A stretch of 64,000 nt of DNA, from NCBI GenBank assembly GCA_029448655.1, contig JACCLO010000007.1, positions 1,364,001 to 1,428,000 of the forward strand, given 5' to 3'. Source of the DNA: Wolfiporia cocos. Lineage: Eukaryota > Basidiomycota > Agaricomycetes > Polyporales > Phaeolaceae. Under the pieces are notes generated by a model, which searched no databases, was not told where the DNA came from, and saw only the letters and a list, made by a program, of their open reading frames with translations. Position 1 is the stretch's first letter. Each line of letters starts with the position of its first letter. This document shows positions 25,005-35,780 of this stretch, piece after piece. A program made the position numbers and the translations under genes.

Positions 25005-25471
25005 TGTGAAGATGAGGGCGATGGCTGTCTACGAACTCTCCAACGACGTACTGCTTATAACTGCAGCACACAAGTACTATTGAGCACGTTGGCAATATGC
25101 GGGAGGCGCATCCTCTCCCATTATGGTGAGCGGGACAAAGCGATGTCGAATGCACCATAACACAGCCTCGGATACCATTGGTGCCTGGGCCAGCTACTGG
25201 AATATGGGCGTTTGTGGCTAGTTCTGGAGTTTCAGCTCGTAAGACTTGAGTTTCAGCTGAGAGTTTATCTCACGCAGAGACACACATACAGTGCAATGAC
25301 GCCGTCGGACCGCGACGCGTCCGCGTTAGTTCTCCGCGGTCACGCGTATAATTTGCACCATATATGGGAAGGTCCTATAGATCCTTCGTGAGGTTGCAGC
25401 CGATTGGTAAGTTTCCCTGCCATGAGCCATGAGTATCGCTTCGGCTTACCGCCTTCCCCCTTGCTTCCATC

Positions 25472-26741
25472 ATGTCGGACGGTCCACGCGCCGATGAGCG
25501 ACAGCCCCTGCTGGACAATCCGGATTCTGTCGATGCTGAGGGCCAGGGCGCAGAACCAGACATCGCTGTAGAGAAGAAGCAGACCTGGTGGACCATTGGC
25601 TGGTACATTATCATCAGCGTGCTTGCGGGCATTGCCCTGGCGCTCTTCATCAAGGGGTTCATCGATGCGGACGATGTGGAAGTATGTTAGCACGTCAGTA
25701 TGAAGCACGAGCGCAGCCTCACCGCCCTCACATCGTAGTTCGATCTCGGAAAGGCTCTCAAGAGCGCGCTTGGGGGCGGACTGAGTGGTGCTGCGGGCAT
25801 GTTTCAATTTGTCCTGTTCACGTTACAAGGATTGACTGGCATGATCCACCTCCAGCAATGGTACTGCAAGTGCTAACGCTGATGCCGCTCCGCACGGTGA
25901 TGAACTACCAATACCGCTACGGCACCACGACGACGCAGGCGATCAAGACGCTCTATGCCGACGGCGGCTGGACGCGGTATTACCAGGGCCTTACTGCGGC
26001 GCTCATCCAGGGCCCCGTGTCGCGCTTCGGTGACACCGCAGCGAACGCGGGCATCCTCGCGCTCCTACAGAGCAACTCGTTCCTGAAACGCCTGCCTGCG
26101 CTCGCCAAGACTGTCTTTGCTTCGCTGGCCGCGGCGTGCTTCCGCATGATCCTGACCCCCGTAGACACCGTCAAGACGACGATGCAGACGGAAGGAAGGG
26201 CTGGGCTCGAGATCCTCAAGGCACGCGTCAAGCGGTACGGCGTGGGTACCTTGTGGTATGGGGCTGTAGCGACCGCGGCGGCAACGTTCGTCGGACACTA
26301 TCCGGTATGTTGGCTGAACAGCGCCCCGTAGTGCACTTCCCTGACAAGAAGCCGTGTAGTGGTTCGGCACGTACAATTACCTCGACGAGAACCTGCCTGA
26401 GCCGACGACGCTACTGGAGAAGCTTCTGCGCCAAGCATTCATTGGCTTCTGTGCCTCCGTGGTGTCGGATACAGTGTCTAACTCGCTGCGTGTTGTAAAA
26501 ACGTACCGTCAGGTGCACCAATCACGCATTGGCTATATGGAAGCAGCTCAGGAGGTCATTGCTACCGACGGTCTTCGTGGGCTGTTCGGGCGTGGGCTCA
26601 AGACGAGGATCCTGGCCAACGGCTTGCAAGGCCTAATGTTTTCGATACTTTGGAAGTTCTTCTTGGATCTGTGCGTAGCAGTTTTAACTTTGATCGGCTG
26701 CAGACTGACTGCTGTGCAGCTGGAACGAGAAGACGAAATAG
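25472..26741 (+). CDS. Mitochondrial carrier family protein with N-terminal membrane anchor
   Basis: The start at 25472 (MSDGPRADERQPLL) leads to a hydrophobic segment (TWWTIGWYIIISVLAGIALALF in part, residues about 39-60), then three carrier repeats. Repeat signatures: PLRTVMNYQYRYG followed by LYADGGWTRYYQGL, PVDTVKTTMQTEG followed by YGVGTLWYGA, and a weaker third one, NSLRVVKTYRQ with GLRGLFGRGLKTRI. Mitochondrial carriers exchange metabolites across the inner membrane through six helices. The first and third PX[DE]XX[KR] motifs are degenerate here, so the substrate cannot be read off. Introns lie at 25682-25738, about 25785-25843 (best read as a GC-AG intron), 26306-26357 and about 26672-26720. 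The stop is at 26739-26741. The first 60 residues ahead of the carrier fold are unusual for the family and may anchor or target it. Confidence 0.8.
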
Positions 26742-27020
26742 ATGCCGTTTCTTGCGACTTTCACTGAAATTTGCTTGATTTAGCGTCATACGCAATCCTT
26801 ACATGCACGACTCCGGTCCAACTGAATGATCCGTGGAGCGTCTCTGTCTTCGGCTGCCATCTTGTAACTGACGCTGTATTGTGGATATAATTAGTCACAC
26901 ATCAATCATACATAGAGTACACAGCAATGGCTGGTTTGATCAGCACGGGCATCAGAGTCGAGGAGGTACCGAGCCAACGTATTGCTCGCCTCTTCTTTTC
27001 AAAGATCGTCGCCAAATGTT
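26742..27020. other. Short intergenic region between convergent genes
   Basis: The mitochondrial carrier and ATG22 converge with about 280 bp between stop codons. Nothing else is recognised here. Confidence 0.5.
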
Positions 27021-29390
27021 TCAAAGATCGCCGCGATACGTGTATTGCCTCGCGTCCTCACGTCCACGGGCAACATCCACGTTCATAAGAATAGGCACAG
27101 CCGACCAGATCATGAAGACGAGGAAGAAGAAAGCGTATCGGATATTGCCAGTGGTGTCCGCGATCAGGCCGACGATCAATGGGCCAACGAAGGAGCTTGA
27201 CTAAATTGGCTATGTTATCGCCGCGATCCAAGTAGGCGATGGGTTCGACTTGCCTTGTCAGTTATAGAGAAGAGGCCGTACCTGCGGACAATCACGCTGT
27301 GAGGTTGGATACTGTACGCGAGAGGATATGCTCACCATCGAGCTTCTTCCCCAGGCGGGATGAGTTCCGCATAGAATGCCCTCGCGTATCCTTGGAAGGC
27401 GCCGTAGACCGAGCCCTATCAGCCCTTCATCAGCATCATAATCTCCGTTGATACCAGCTTCACTATGTACGCACAAAATATATTGCAAGCGCATACATCT
27501 CGCCCCACGTCGTCAGTCCTCCAAATCGGACGCCGCTCTGAAGGATTGGCAAGAATCCGAGACATCCGTATGCTGGAATTAGTGAGACTAATATGACGAG
27601 GGTGACGAGAATACGCAGGTTCGACCAGCCCATTCTGCGCTGTATCACTGGCCAAACGAGGGAGCCAATGATGCCGGATAAGGGGGTGATTGCACCAATG
27701 AGGATAAGGGAAAAGGGAGGCATGTGTAGAGTGGTCTTGCCAAATAGTATAGCGGTAGAGGTGATCGTAGTGAATCCTAATATCACAATTGTGAGCCTAC
27801 ACGGACAGGTTCGATAGTGATTATACCGACCATCCGAAAGTAGGAACCATGCCGCTAGGTATTTGAATGTGTTCCTCAGTTTCTTGACCTCACACCATCT
27901 GAGCATACCGCCCAGCCTCTTCCAGGCTCCTACAATCTCCCGTCTGAAGCTCCAGCCTGCGCCATTGCCATCAATGGTGTCCTCATCGATCCTCGTCTTC
28001 TCTACCTCTGATGGGCCTGGCAGCCACGAAGCGGCAGGTATGGTGAATAGCGCCCACCAGATACCACTCAGGCCTACAGCTAGTCTGAGGGAGAACGTCG
28101 AGCCTCCAAGGGATTGCACAGGAATCAACGCAAGAAGCAGCATCGTGATGCCTGCCGCATAGCCAAGCGCGATGCCCTGTGCCGAGATGCGCGCCGTTGC
28201 GGTCGACAACGCGTTGTCGTGTGCGATTTTGGCTGCAAGTACGTCCGCATCCTGAGTGGGAGCCGCAGAAGCCAAAAGCGGCGCGTCGTCCGCGTCCTGG
28301 TCTTCTCTAGCGTCGGTCTCGTCACTATCAAAGTGTGAGTTGTCGGGGTGTGCACGGCGTGCGAGGCGTTCCACCTCGGCTTGCGCAGCGACGACCTCTG
28401 GCGTGCTGCGAGAGAAGAAGGGGAGGTATGCGTTCAATGCCACGATGGAAGCGCCAAACCCGACGTTGGCGCATATAGCGAGCGGCGCGACGAGCGCCCA
28501 GACAGGAGAGGACGATGACACGGCGAGAAACAACATCGCAGACACGAAGCCTATGGAGGCGAATGTCAGGAGAAGTCGCCTCCGATGCGGGGCTGTGGGC
28601 TGGTAAGATTAGCTGTGGTCGGCGTGTGCTAATCGAACCTACGATGGTCCGCAATTCCGCCCATGGAGATCACAGTGAGGGCCTGCAGTGCTACAGACGT
28701 AGAGTTCACATATAGGCTGACGAAACATCTGTTAAACACGCAAAAGGATAATGTATGCGCGTGAACGGACCTGAAACTGGCACTGTCGATCCAAAGCCAG
28801 CCGATCTTCACTGCACAACGTGTCTCCTCGGTAGCACTCTGTACAGTGTCTTTTGACACGCATTGTTGGGTTTTGTCTGGCAGCAAGTATCCGTTGTCTC
28901 TATAAGCGGACAATGAGTGAAATGATGTGAGATCGTCCTTCAGCCATTGCAGATGGCCGTTGATGATCCACATTGCGGGATACAAGCTTGGAGCTGAAAC
29001 ACACAAAATTTCGAACGCAATGTGTAATAGCCAGTGCGGGCAACCTGAGCAGGACGCCTTGTACGACTTCGTGATGCCAGTGCGACAACTCACCTTGCAA
29101 ACTGTTCAAGACAAATGGGAAGGAACAGCGTTAAGGACACTATGACAAAGACTTCACTAGTAGCAGTCAACAGTTGTCATTTTCAGCGTTTCGCCATATT
29201 GACGAGTGTCATGGTGGTGATCCAGCAACACAGAAGTCAGTGCTGGCTGAAATGGTGACAAAGCTGACTGTTACCTGGCAAACGCATAGCTGAGCCATCC
29301 ACGAAGCTGTCGTTTATATATATGGGTGTCATGTAAACTGCTTTGGCCGTTTTCGCCAGATCTATGCGACGAGATTCCCGCCAGAGCCAT
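27021..29390 (-). CDS. ATG22: Autophagy-related protein 22, vacuolar amino-acid effluxer
   Basis: Atg22 is an MFS-like vacuolar membrane protein that exports amino acids after autophagic breakdown. The start is the ATG at 29390 (MALAGISSHRSGENGQ); exon 1 ends in RQLRGWLSYAFAS. Short exons follow with EVFVIVSLTLFLPICLEQFAR, then DNGYLLPDKTQQC, VKIGWLWIDSASF and SLYVNSTSVALQALTVISMGG, all hallmarks of the family. The long exon (28545 to about 27480) holds the paired helices, an acidic hydrophilic loop (DSDETDAREDQDADDAPLL) and GWSFRREIVGAWKRLGGMLR. The C-terminal exons encode YARAFYAELIPPGEEARW, FGLYSITDKSSSFVGPLIVG and a final soluble tail ending RGDL (stop 27021-27023). About ten or more hydrophobic spans are visible. 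Frames are consistent, so it looks functional. Confidence 0.9.
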
Positions 29391-29934
29391 TCCGACAGGG
29401 CTGTCTCCGTGACCACCGGAATGGTGAGCAGATGCGTATTGCCTGAGACTCTCTTAAGCAACTAGCGGATCCTCTTGGAGAGTCTGCAATAGTGGTCTGG
29501 TATGAAAGTAATACGATGATGGCTGTGGCTACGTAGACGACAAGTACCAAGCACCACGCGGTTCTAAGTTCCCGCCTTGATCGGAGTGGCATTATTTGTC
29601 GAACAAATAACGCGTCCTCACAGCTGTACATGCGCACCGCGCGAAGATAAGACGAAATGACGAGCTGTATCGGTACCGCAGGAGAACGCTAAAGATATGA
29701 TACACGCTCTACAATCAGCTCCATAAGTGAGCACACCCACTGAGCTTTCAAGTTCTCTTTCTCAGTGATCTCAGGCTGACCTACAAGCCCAACAACGCGC
29801 CTACATACCGCTTGTATGCCGCGCATATGCGAGTGATCGCAGGTAACAGTGGGTCTTAGAGTAGCAGGGTATTATAACATAGATACGGCTAGCGAGAGGA
29901 AAAGAGAAAAACGTTACATATGCCCGAAGTGGTG
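29391..29934. other. Intergenic, upstream of ATG22 and downstream of SUMO
   Basis: An open frame at 29362-29637 on the minus strand with a hydrophobic stretch was considered as an upstream ATG22 exon, but the frame starting at 29390 already gives a sensible N-terminus. No other feature is seen. Confidence 0.45.
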
Positions 29935-30508
29935 TCAACCTATGCGCGAACAAATACATCCACCCTGCTGAGAGGGACACAAGTCGTTGATTTCAGACAG
30001 TGATAGATTTATAGAAGAAAATTCGCTCACCTGTTCTAAATGAGCGTCGATTGTATCGCCATCTCCCATGTTCAACTGGGTGATTCAAATCAGCACGGAC
30101 GCGTATGGGGAAGCAAATACCGACGTACATCAGCCGGTCTCATCTCCGGTCTCACGCGATGACCCTCGTACGTAAACTTGAAGGTTCCTTTCAAGTACAT
30201 ATACTCATGAGATATTCGCCACATAGGCGCGTAGACTAACTGACCTGGTTCCTTTCCGAAACGTTTCTGTGGCCAACAAGCTGAGACGACACGCACAAAT
30301 AGCGAGCTGGACTGCACATACCTCGGTTGCCTCAAATACTTTTCTGAAAACTGTCATTGGCTTGACCTTGATTGTACAGGCTATCGGCGGACCACGACCA
30401 GGATTAGCTTCCGTAGGAAGTCCCTACATACTGAGATGACAGACTCTGGCCCTCAAAGTCAACAATAATGTTCAGCTTCGGCTTGACATCTTCTTCCTCA
30501 GCAGTCAT
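29935..30508 (-). CDS. SMT3: SUMO (small ubiquitin-like modifier), six tiny exons
   Basis: SUMO is conjugated to lysines of nuclear proteins by the E1 Aos1-Uba2 and E2 Ubc9. Exons are 30508-30445, 30380-30322, 30266-30245, 30187-30129, 30075-30031 and 29967-29935, all joined in frame, giving 93 residues. The protein runs from MTAEEEDVKPKLNIIVDFEGQ through CTIKVKPMTVFRKVF, KRFGKEPGTFKFTYEGHRVRP and MGDGDTIDAHLEQ to a QGG end followed by CICSRIG. The di-glycine is the conjugation site, and the short tail after it would be removed by a Ulp-type protease. Spacing of the KFTYEGHRV and DGDTIDAHLEQ segments matches SUMO rather than ubiquitin. The N-terminal flexible arm is short. The exons are so small (22-64 nt) that no single reading frame reveals the gene. 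Confidence 0.9.
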
Positions 30509-30863
30509 TTTAGCTCGACCAAGGCGACCTGACCCGCAGACGATCGATAAAGCTGAAGAACGGCCAAGAGTGCGCTCGAGTGTAGGTACGGATCAAGAAA
30601 GAAACAGGAGACGCGTTACTGGTGTGACACTCATCACGTGAATCCCGCGTACCGTGTCAGACCGCCGAGTGTCAGACCGCCGAGTGAGTCACTCAGACAC
30701 GTAGTTGCTAATTCAACAGCTGCAAACGTAGTTTTCCTCCCTTGTAACTCACAGTCTCGACATCATAAAATTCACGGTACGCCTAGCTAGCGATTCCACG
30801 GGCGAGTGGTCGCTATCGGTCATCCATCTCCAAGTGCAGCTTAAACCTCCCTGACTATAGCTC
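30509..30863. promoter_or_regulatory. Divergent promoter region, SUMO and MFS gene
   Basis: These 355 bases separate two divergent start codons. A short direct repeat (GTCAGACCGCCGAGTG, at about 30658 and 30671) and several GAGTCACT/ACTCAGAC blocks lie near 30655-30700. No clear TATA box is assigned. Confidence 0.4.
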
Positions 30864-32562
30864 ATGTTCGATACAGTGAGACGATTACGAGCTCATCCAT
30901 CCATCTTACTTCCGCTTGTACTCCTTTACGCTCTAGGAAGGGGTATCTCGCAACATTTGGTCAAACAAGTCTTGTACGATGTCCAGTGTGCCATGTTTCT
31001 CCCGCAACATCGTTTGGTCTGGATACAGGTGTTCCCACCACCAGATCACTGCGATACTCCATCTATTCAGGAAGCATACTTGAGAAACATTTCCCTGTAT
31101 CAGCTCATTCTCACTCCCCTAAGCATCGTTATGGCTGGCCCCTGGGGGTGGTTATCCGACATCCGTGGCCGGAAATATGTGATGGTCGCCAGCGCAGCAG
31201 TACATATGGCTGGAGACATTCTGATTTGCTTAATTGGTGAATCTCTAGTTCTGGCACAAATATACTATGGACTCATACACAATTTCAATTTCCAGCTTTC
31301 CTTCCAGTCTCAACCGCTGTAACATCTATTCTACTTTCCGCCACCATCACGGGCCTCGGTGGGGGCGACTTGGCGAATTTGATTTCCATTTCCGCGTTCA
31401 TTGCTGATGCATCAACCCCCGTGATGCGCTCATTCTGGCTTGCGCTTTCACTCGCGATCTACTGCGCAGCCTACAGAGTTGCGGCCCTTGTTGGCGAGAT
31501 CCTGCTGGCGAAACAGCTTCACCAAACTGCATACGCAACATTCATAGGATCACGGCTGCTCTATTTACTCTATGCTGCCGCTGTGGTGCGCGAAGTCTAT
31601 AATCCAAAGATGTCGGAAAGTGTCATAGAAAATAACTCCTCGGGCATGGACGGCGGGGAGTCTGCGTGCAAATGGTCTTTCCGAGGAGTCACGCAGCTCA
31701 TAGTCAATCCCTTCCGCGAGATCGCTGGCAATCCTTCCCTACGGCGGCTAGGAGGCGCAACACTACTCATGTACGCAGCACTACCTGCCTTCTCAGGTGT
31801 GCTCATCGCCTATTGTAACCACACGTTTGGCGAACGATCAATCGAGGTATTGTAATCTAACAATCATTGGGTGACACCTTGCTGACACCTTCGATGAAGG
31901 AGAGTATCCTCAAATTGACGATGGCAGCTATTGCCACGATCTCGATGACGATCTTGTTCCCGATATTTTCGATGTTCTATCGCCGGATTCGGGTGCCCCC
32001 TATTGAGCTTTCTGCGGAAACAGATGTGCCTTCATCGTCATCTGTACGAAATGCAGAAGTGGATGCAAAGTCTCCTTCAGAGACAACGCCACTTCTGGAA
32101 CCTGCTCACGTGAATGTGCCACAGCCGAATAATAGCTCACTCGAGATTTCAATGAAGCAAGAGCTATTGTCGTGTATGATCTGCCTGACGATTTGTGCGG
32201 GAGGCGCATTCTTGCTTTCCCTGGGCAACACTGTGGTCTATGCGATCATTGGTACGATAGATCGCTTGATCAACCCTCAATCTGACGGTTTAACCTCCAT
32301 TGCTACAGCTACGGCTTTGATTGCTTTTGGCTCACCTGCAATGCCCAGTTTACAGGCTCTTGTCACAATAAACATAGAGCCTCATAAACTAGGGCAGGTA
32401 CTATCTGGCTTCTCGACGCTACAATGTGTGGCGTGGTTGCTGGGCAACGTGATGTCCACCAAGTTCCGTCACACGCGCACCGGAATCGATTCTGACTTAC
32501 TTGGTTGGCTTATAACGGTGAGCTTGCTCCACGTGTGCACAACCTGTGAACTGATACTGTAG
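30864..32562 (+). CDS. Major facilitator superfamily transporter
   Basis: The start at 30864 (MFDTVRRLRAHPSILLPLVLLYALG) leads into the first membrane helix. MFS motif A is clear between helices 2 and 3: GWLSDIRGRKYVM. Exon 1 ends at 31236 and the next begins at 31296 (AFLPVSTAVTSILLSATI). A second intron (about 31852-31905) follows GERSIE. A long hydrophilic loop with SETTPLLEPAHVN links the two six-helix halves, and the second half includes ATALIAFGSPAMPSLQALV, a common pattern of proton-driven small-molecule transporters of the folate/tetracycline-like branch. About 12 hydrophobic spans in total. The exact 3' end is uncertain: the frame stops at 32560-32562, but a further small exon is possible. 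Substrate unknown; plasma-membrane efflux or uptake is likely. Confidence 0.8.
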
Positions 32563-33723
32563 AAAGGCGATGTTCACACTCGCCTGCACGTTGGTGGCGC
32601 GAAGTTGTCACACCAATGCGAAGCGCAGTACGGCCCCTGAGATTCTGGAAGACTAAAAATATCCCTGGAATGAGATCACATGAGCCATTGTGACCTGGAG
32701 CGATGATTCTACTTCCAATCAAAACCATTGACTCTGACGGTCATCATGTTTTGTTGCGCAAGCAACCATGAAGATGCTGCCTACGGCGTCAAAGAGCATG
32801 ACAAATTACCTGACAAATTAGTGAAACGAGTATGGCGCTGATGACTTGGCTCCTGCTTTCACTTCGCGCTCGCGGAACCGCACGTTCCGAAAGATTGCAT
32901 GCGTGGGAAGACAAATAGACGATCGCAAGACACCTGAGTGTACGCGCCCGGTGCGCACCTTATGTGCTTCTCCACGCTTTCATGCGACAGCAAATCATCG
33001 CGCATTTCAGTGTGAGCGCAGATCAGAAACGATTGACGTTCTGCAGCATGCGTGCGAGTGAAGGAGTATGAGAGTCTCTTGGATATGGCGAGAAGCTATG
33101 CGCCGTGGGCAAGGGACGGTGAGACCACAGTAAATCCCTCGTACTGTATCTTGCTACCAAGTTTGCCGTGACCACTTCAGGATACAGACAGGTTCCATCA
33201 TCTCTCGACCAAGAAACATGTTTGATATTTGACGAGCGCCAATGTATCGCAAAGCCGAGGATGAATACGGAACCGGAGGTAAGTGAGTTTGACAGGGTCA
33301 AGCACCGACATTAAATGCTTAATGCAGTAAATTTCGGACGCTCTGGAAGCTGCATGCAAGCCTGAGAGCGTACCGACCCGAATATGAATCGGTGGCTGTC
33401 AGTTTCCGGTCTCCTCCAACCTCGACCTGACTCCTTATATATTGGATGATCTCGGCTGTGAGGAGTGCACTGGATCTACCTCCACAACTACTCAGACATT
33501 TGTACGAGTCCTGAAAGAACCTGCTACCGCTGAGCAATATCTCAGGTGAGTATGCTGCTCGTGAACATTCGCTTTTAGTTGTGACATTCATCGATAGTCT
33601 ACCTCGTCATCTCTGCAACTCTTGTTTCTCGGGCGCGCATTCTGTATTCATTCGATTGCTAGGCCTGGTGAGTGCTTCAATCACATTGATGCTCGCTTGA
33701 TTGACGGTAATCGTTGATAGATC
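32563..33723. other. Intergenic, no gene recognised
   Basis: About 1.2 kb between the MFS gene and the F-box gene. Small frames occur but none shows a domain. It probably contains the promoter and 5' UTR of the F-box gene. Confidence 0.5.
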
Positions 33724-35352
33724 ATGTTATCACCGATGATTGCTGCATCCGTTCACCAACCATTGGCATACGGCAATCGCAATCGTCTACAATCTTTGAA
33801 GGAGTATGTGCCTCGCCAATCCAAGCAGCAGAGCATATACCAGTCGTCCAAGCACTGGCAGCCAGCTTCTCATCTTTCGTTGTCTGCCCGGAGGGAGTGG
33901 AATGCCGATTTGCCAATACACCGCATACCGAGCGAAGTTTTGATTCAAATTTTCCTCCTCGTCAGATCTTCGAGCCGAGATACAAGGTGGATCTTGGTCA
34001 GCCACGTATGCGGCATATGGCACGGTATTGCGATCATGACACCTTTACTCTGGTCTTCCGTGTCAGCCGACGCCGGTCTCCCCTTCCTGCGCCTCTGTTT
34101 GCAACGCGCGAAACACGTACCGACAGACGTCACTTCATGTCAGCACGTCGAGGATATAGGCTCTCTTAAAAGTCTATTGATGCCTCGGGCACAGAATATC
34201 CGTACTCTCACCTTTCGCGACCTCTCTAGTTCCGCTGCGGGGGACCTGATTGGTCAACTGGGCCGGATGACTCGATTAGAGAAATTAACTCTGCATATCG
34301 CGTCGCACCATCATTCTCCCTCCATGCCTGTTTATGGCGACTCGTGCGCATATCTCGATCGACTGACATCGCTCTCTTTAAAGGGCGTCAATTTGCATGC
34401 AATGCCGCTTACCACCAGACATCTACTTCATCTCGAACTCGTTGACGCATTCGCAAAATCAACCGATCCCGCCGATGCAATCTCGCAAGTCCTCCGTAAC
34501 TGTCCTAGGCTTGTCACTATCTCTGTCAGTGAGCACAGCCACTGCAGTTCGCGAGCGGACTCCCATCAGAAGAGGTCGGTAGACCTTGACCGAGTACAGC
34601 TCCCGAACTTGCAGAGGCTTCACATTACCGCGGTCAAAGCCATCTTGTCCGGTGTTCTCACCACACTTATCCTTCCTACGAGCACAGTGATCGAAGTCCG
34701 ATGTCTAGTCGACGTTCCGTTAGACGAAGTCACCACTACTCCTATCCTCACTGCCCTTTCACCCGGCACCACGCCGTTGGCCCCTCTGGCAAACATTCGC
34801 TCTGTGCATCTCTTTGTGTCTCGCAACATTTTCCGCCTCCGCGCCAGCAACGTCGCTGGCACTGCTATCTCCAAGGATCTCAACTTTGAGGTAGAATGCA
34901 ACCAGCCCATAGACATGAGCCATCTCATCGCCCCTGCTCTTTGTGACCTCTCACGGGTTTTCTCTTGTTCACCAATCACGCACCTGCAAGTGTTCGGTGA
35001 CTATCAGTTCATTGCCGAGCATCACTGGCGCGGGGTCCTCGCGCAGCTCCCGCGTTTGACGCACGTGGAGATTGGCTCCCGAGGAGAGATCAATCCGTTC
35101 TTCGCAGGCCTCTGTCCTTCACCCTCCAATGGGACTCCGGGGAATATGCCATGCACGCAACTCAGAAACATAGTCATCAGTGGCGCTCATATAGACCGCA
35201 GGAGCATAAAAATGGTGGCTCAGACACTCAGCCGTCGTAGTACGAGGCCCTTAGAGTATCTCGTACTGCGGAGCTGCTCTAGAAATGTTGCATGGGATGA
35301 GTTCGGCATTGGCAGGCTCGAAGGGTTGGTGAAGAAACTCGTATACCATTAG
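33724..35352 (+). CDS. F-box protein with leucine-rich-repeat-like C-terminus
   Basis: A single-exon gene of 542 residues. The F-box lies at about residues 62-112: LPIHRIPSEVLIQIFLLV, then VSHVCGIWHGIAIMTPLLWSSV, with the usual Pro, Ile and Trp positions that bind Skp1. The rest is a chain of leucine-rich segments (NIRTLTFRDLS, LEKLTLHIASHH, LDRLTSLSLKGVNLHAMPL, LPNLQRLHIT, LTHVEIGSRGE, LEYLVLRSCS), which would form the substrate-binding surface of an SCF ubiquitin ligase. Such F-box/LRR proteins form large, fast-changing families in agaricomycetes, so a specific substrate cannot be named. The start ATG at 33724 follows a stop-containing region; a second Met five codons in is an alternative. 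Confidence 0.85.
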   Translation: MLSPMIAASVHQPLAYGNRNRLQSLKEYVPRQSKQQSIYQSSKHWQPASHLSLSARREWNADLPIHRIPSEVLIQIFLLVRSSSRDTRWILVSHVCGIWHGIAIMTPLLWSSVSADAGLPFLRLCLQRAKHVPTDVTSCQHVEDIGSLKSLLMPRAQNIRTLTFRDLSSSAAGDLIGQLGRMTRLEKLTLHIASHHHSPSMPVYGDSCAYLDRLTSLSLKGVNLHAMPLTTRHLLHLELVDAFAKSTDPADAISQVLRNCPRLVTISVSEHSHCSSRADSHQKRSVDLDRVQLPNLQRLHITAVKAILSGVLTTLILPTSTVIEVRCLVDVPLDEVTTTPILTALSPGTTPLAPLANIRSVHLFVSRNIFRLRASNVAGTAISKDLNFEVECNQPIDMSHLIAPALCDLSRVFSCSPITHLQVFGDYQFIAEHHWRGVLAQLPRLTHVEIGSRGEINPFFAGLCPSPSNGTPGNMPCTQLRNIVISGAHIDRRSIKMVAQTLSRRSTRPLEYLVLRSCSRNVAWDEFGIGRLEGLVKKLVYH

Positions 35353-35780
35353 ATGGGATTAAAAACATTTGTCACTGTTATATAATCTCATAGATACTAG
35401 TGCGCGATCGTTGGCGTGTACACTCATGCTTCACGGCTCGAACTAATCATCTATGGTCGCTTCATCGAGCTTGTAGGAGTTGGGGATAAAGCCGCTCCGA
35501 AGAGCGAGGTTCCTGCGCTCCTGACGATGGGCGAGATGGCACAGATATAATCGAGACACGCCAATTTGTGATCAGATTGATGCCGATCGGTGTTGGTAAC
35601 GTCATGGTTCTTAATTGTGCAGTACCTCGATGATCTCAGATGCTGCATCGGTTGAGTTGAACGCACAGCTCAAAGGCTTGCTACTGATCGAACGTTTCAG
35701 GCATCAACTGCGCCCAGAGCTAGGACAAAGGTCGCTCCCACCGACGAAACTCGCAGGCACACCAGAGACATTCCGGCAGC
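35353..35780. other. Intergenic, promoter region
   Basis: This is the spacer between two plus-strand genes. A 70-codon frame (35615-35827) overlaps the next start in another phase and has no clear donor joining it to the next frame, so it is not called. Confidence 0.45.

Larger units (their letters stand above)
20030..25485. repeat. Direct tandem duplication, unit about 2.9 kb
   Basis: Two copies of an acyltransferase gene with flanks are arranged head to tail (about 20030-22570 and 22985-25485). Similarity covers the 3' flanks (AGCATGTTCG near 20040 and 22993), all five exons, and the upstream region up to the start of the next gene (CACCATATATGG near 22468 and 25357). Identity is uneven: the segment 20333-20671 equals 23236-23574 by eye, while the adjoining bases differ often. 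Confidence 0.85.

Noticed and set aside
20000..25500. Secondary-metabolite gene cluster around the acyltransferases
   Set aside because: Neighbours are an Argonaute pseudogene and a mitochondrial carrier; no synthase, P450 or regulator is present.
29362..29637. Hydrophobic minus-strand frame as a separate small membrane protein
   Set aside because: Overlaps the start of ATG22 in another frame, has no supporting splice or family signal.
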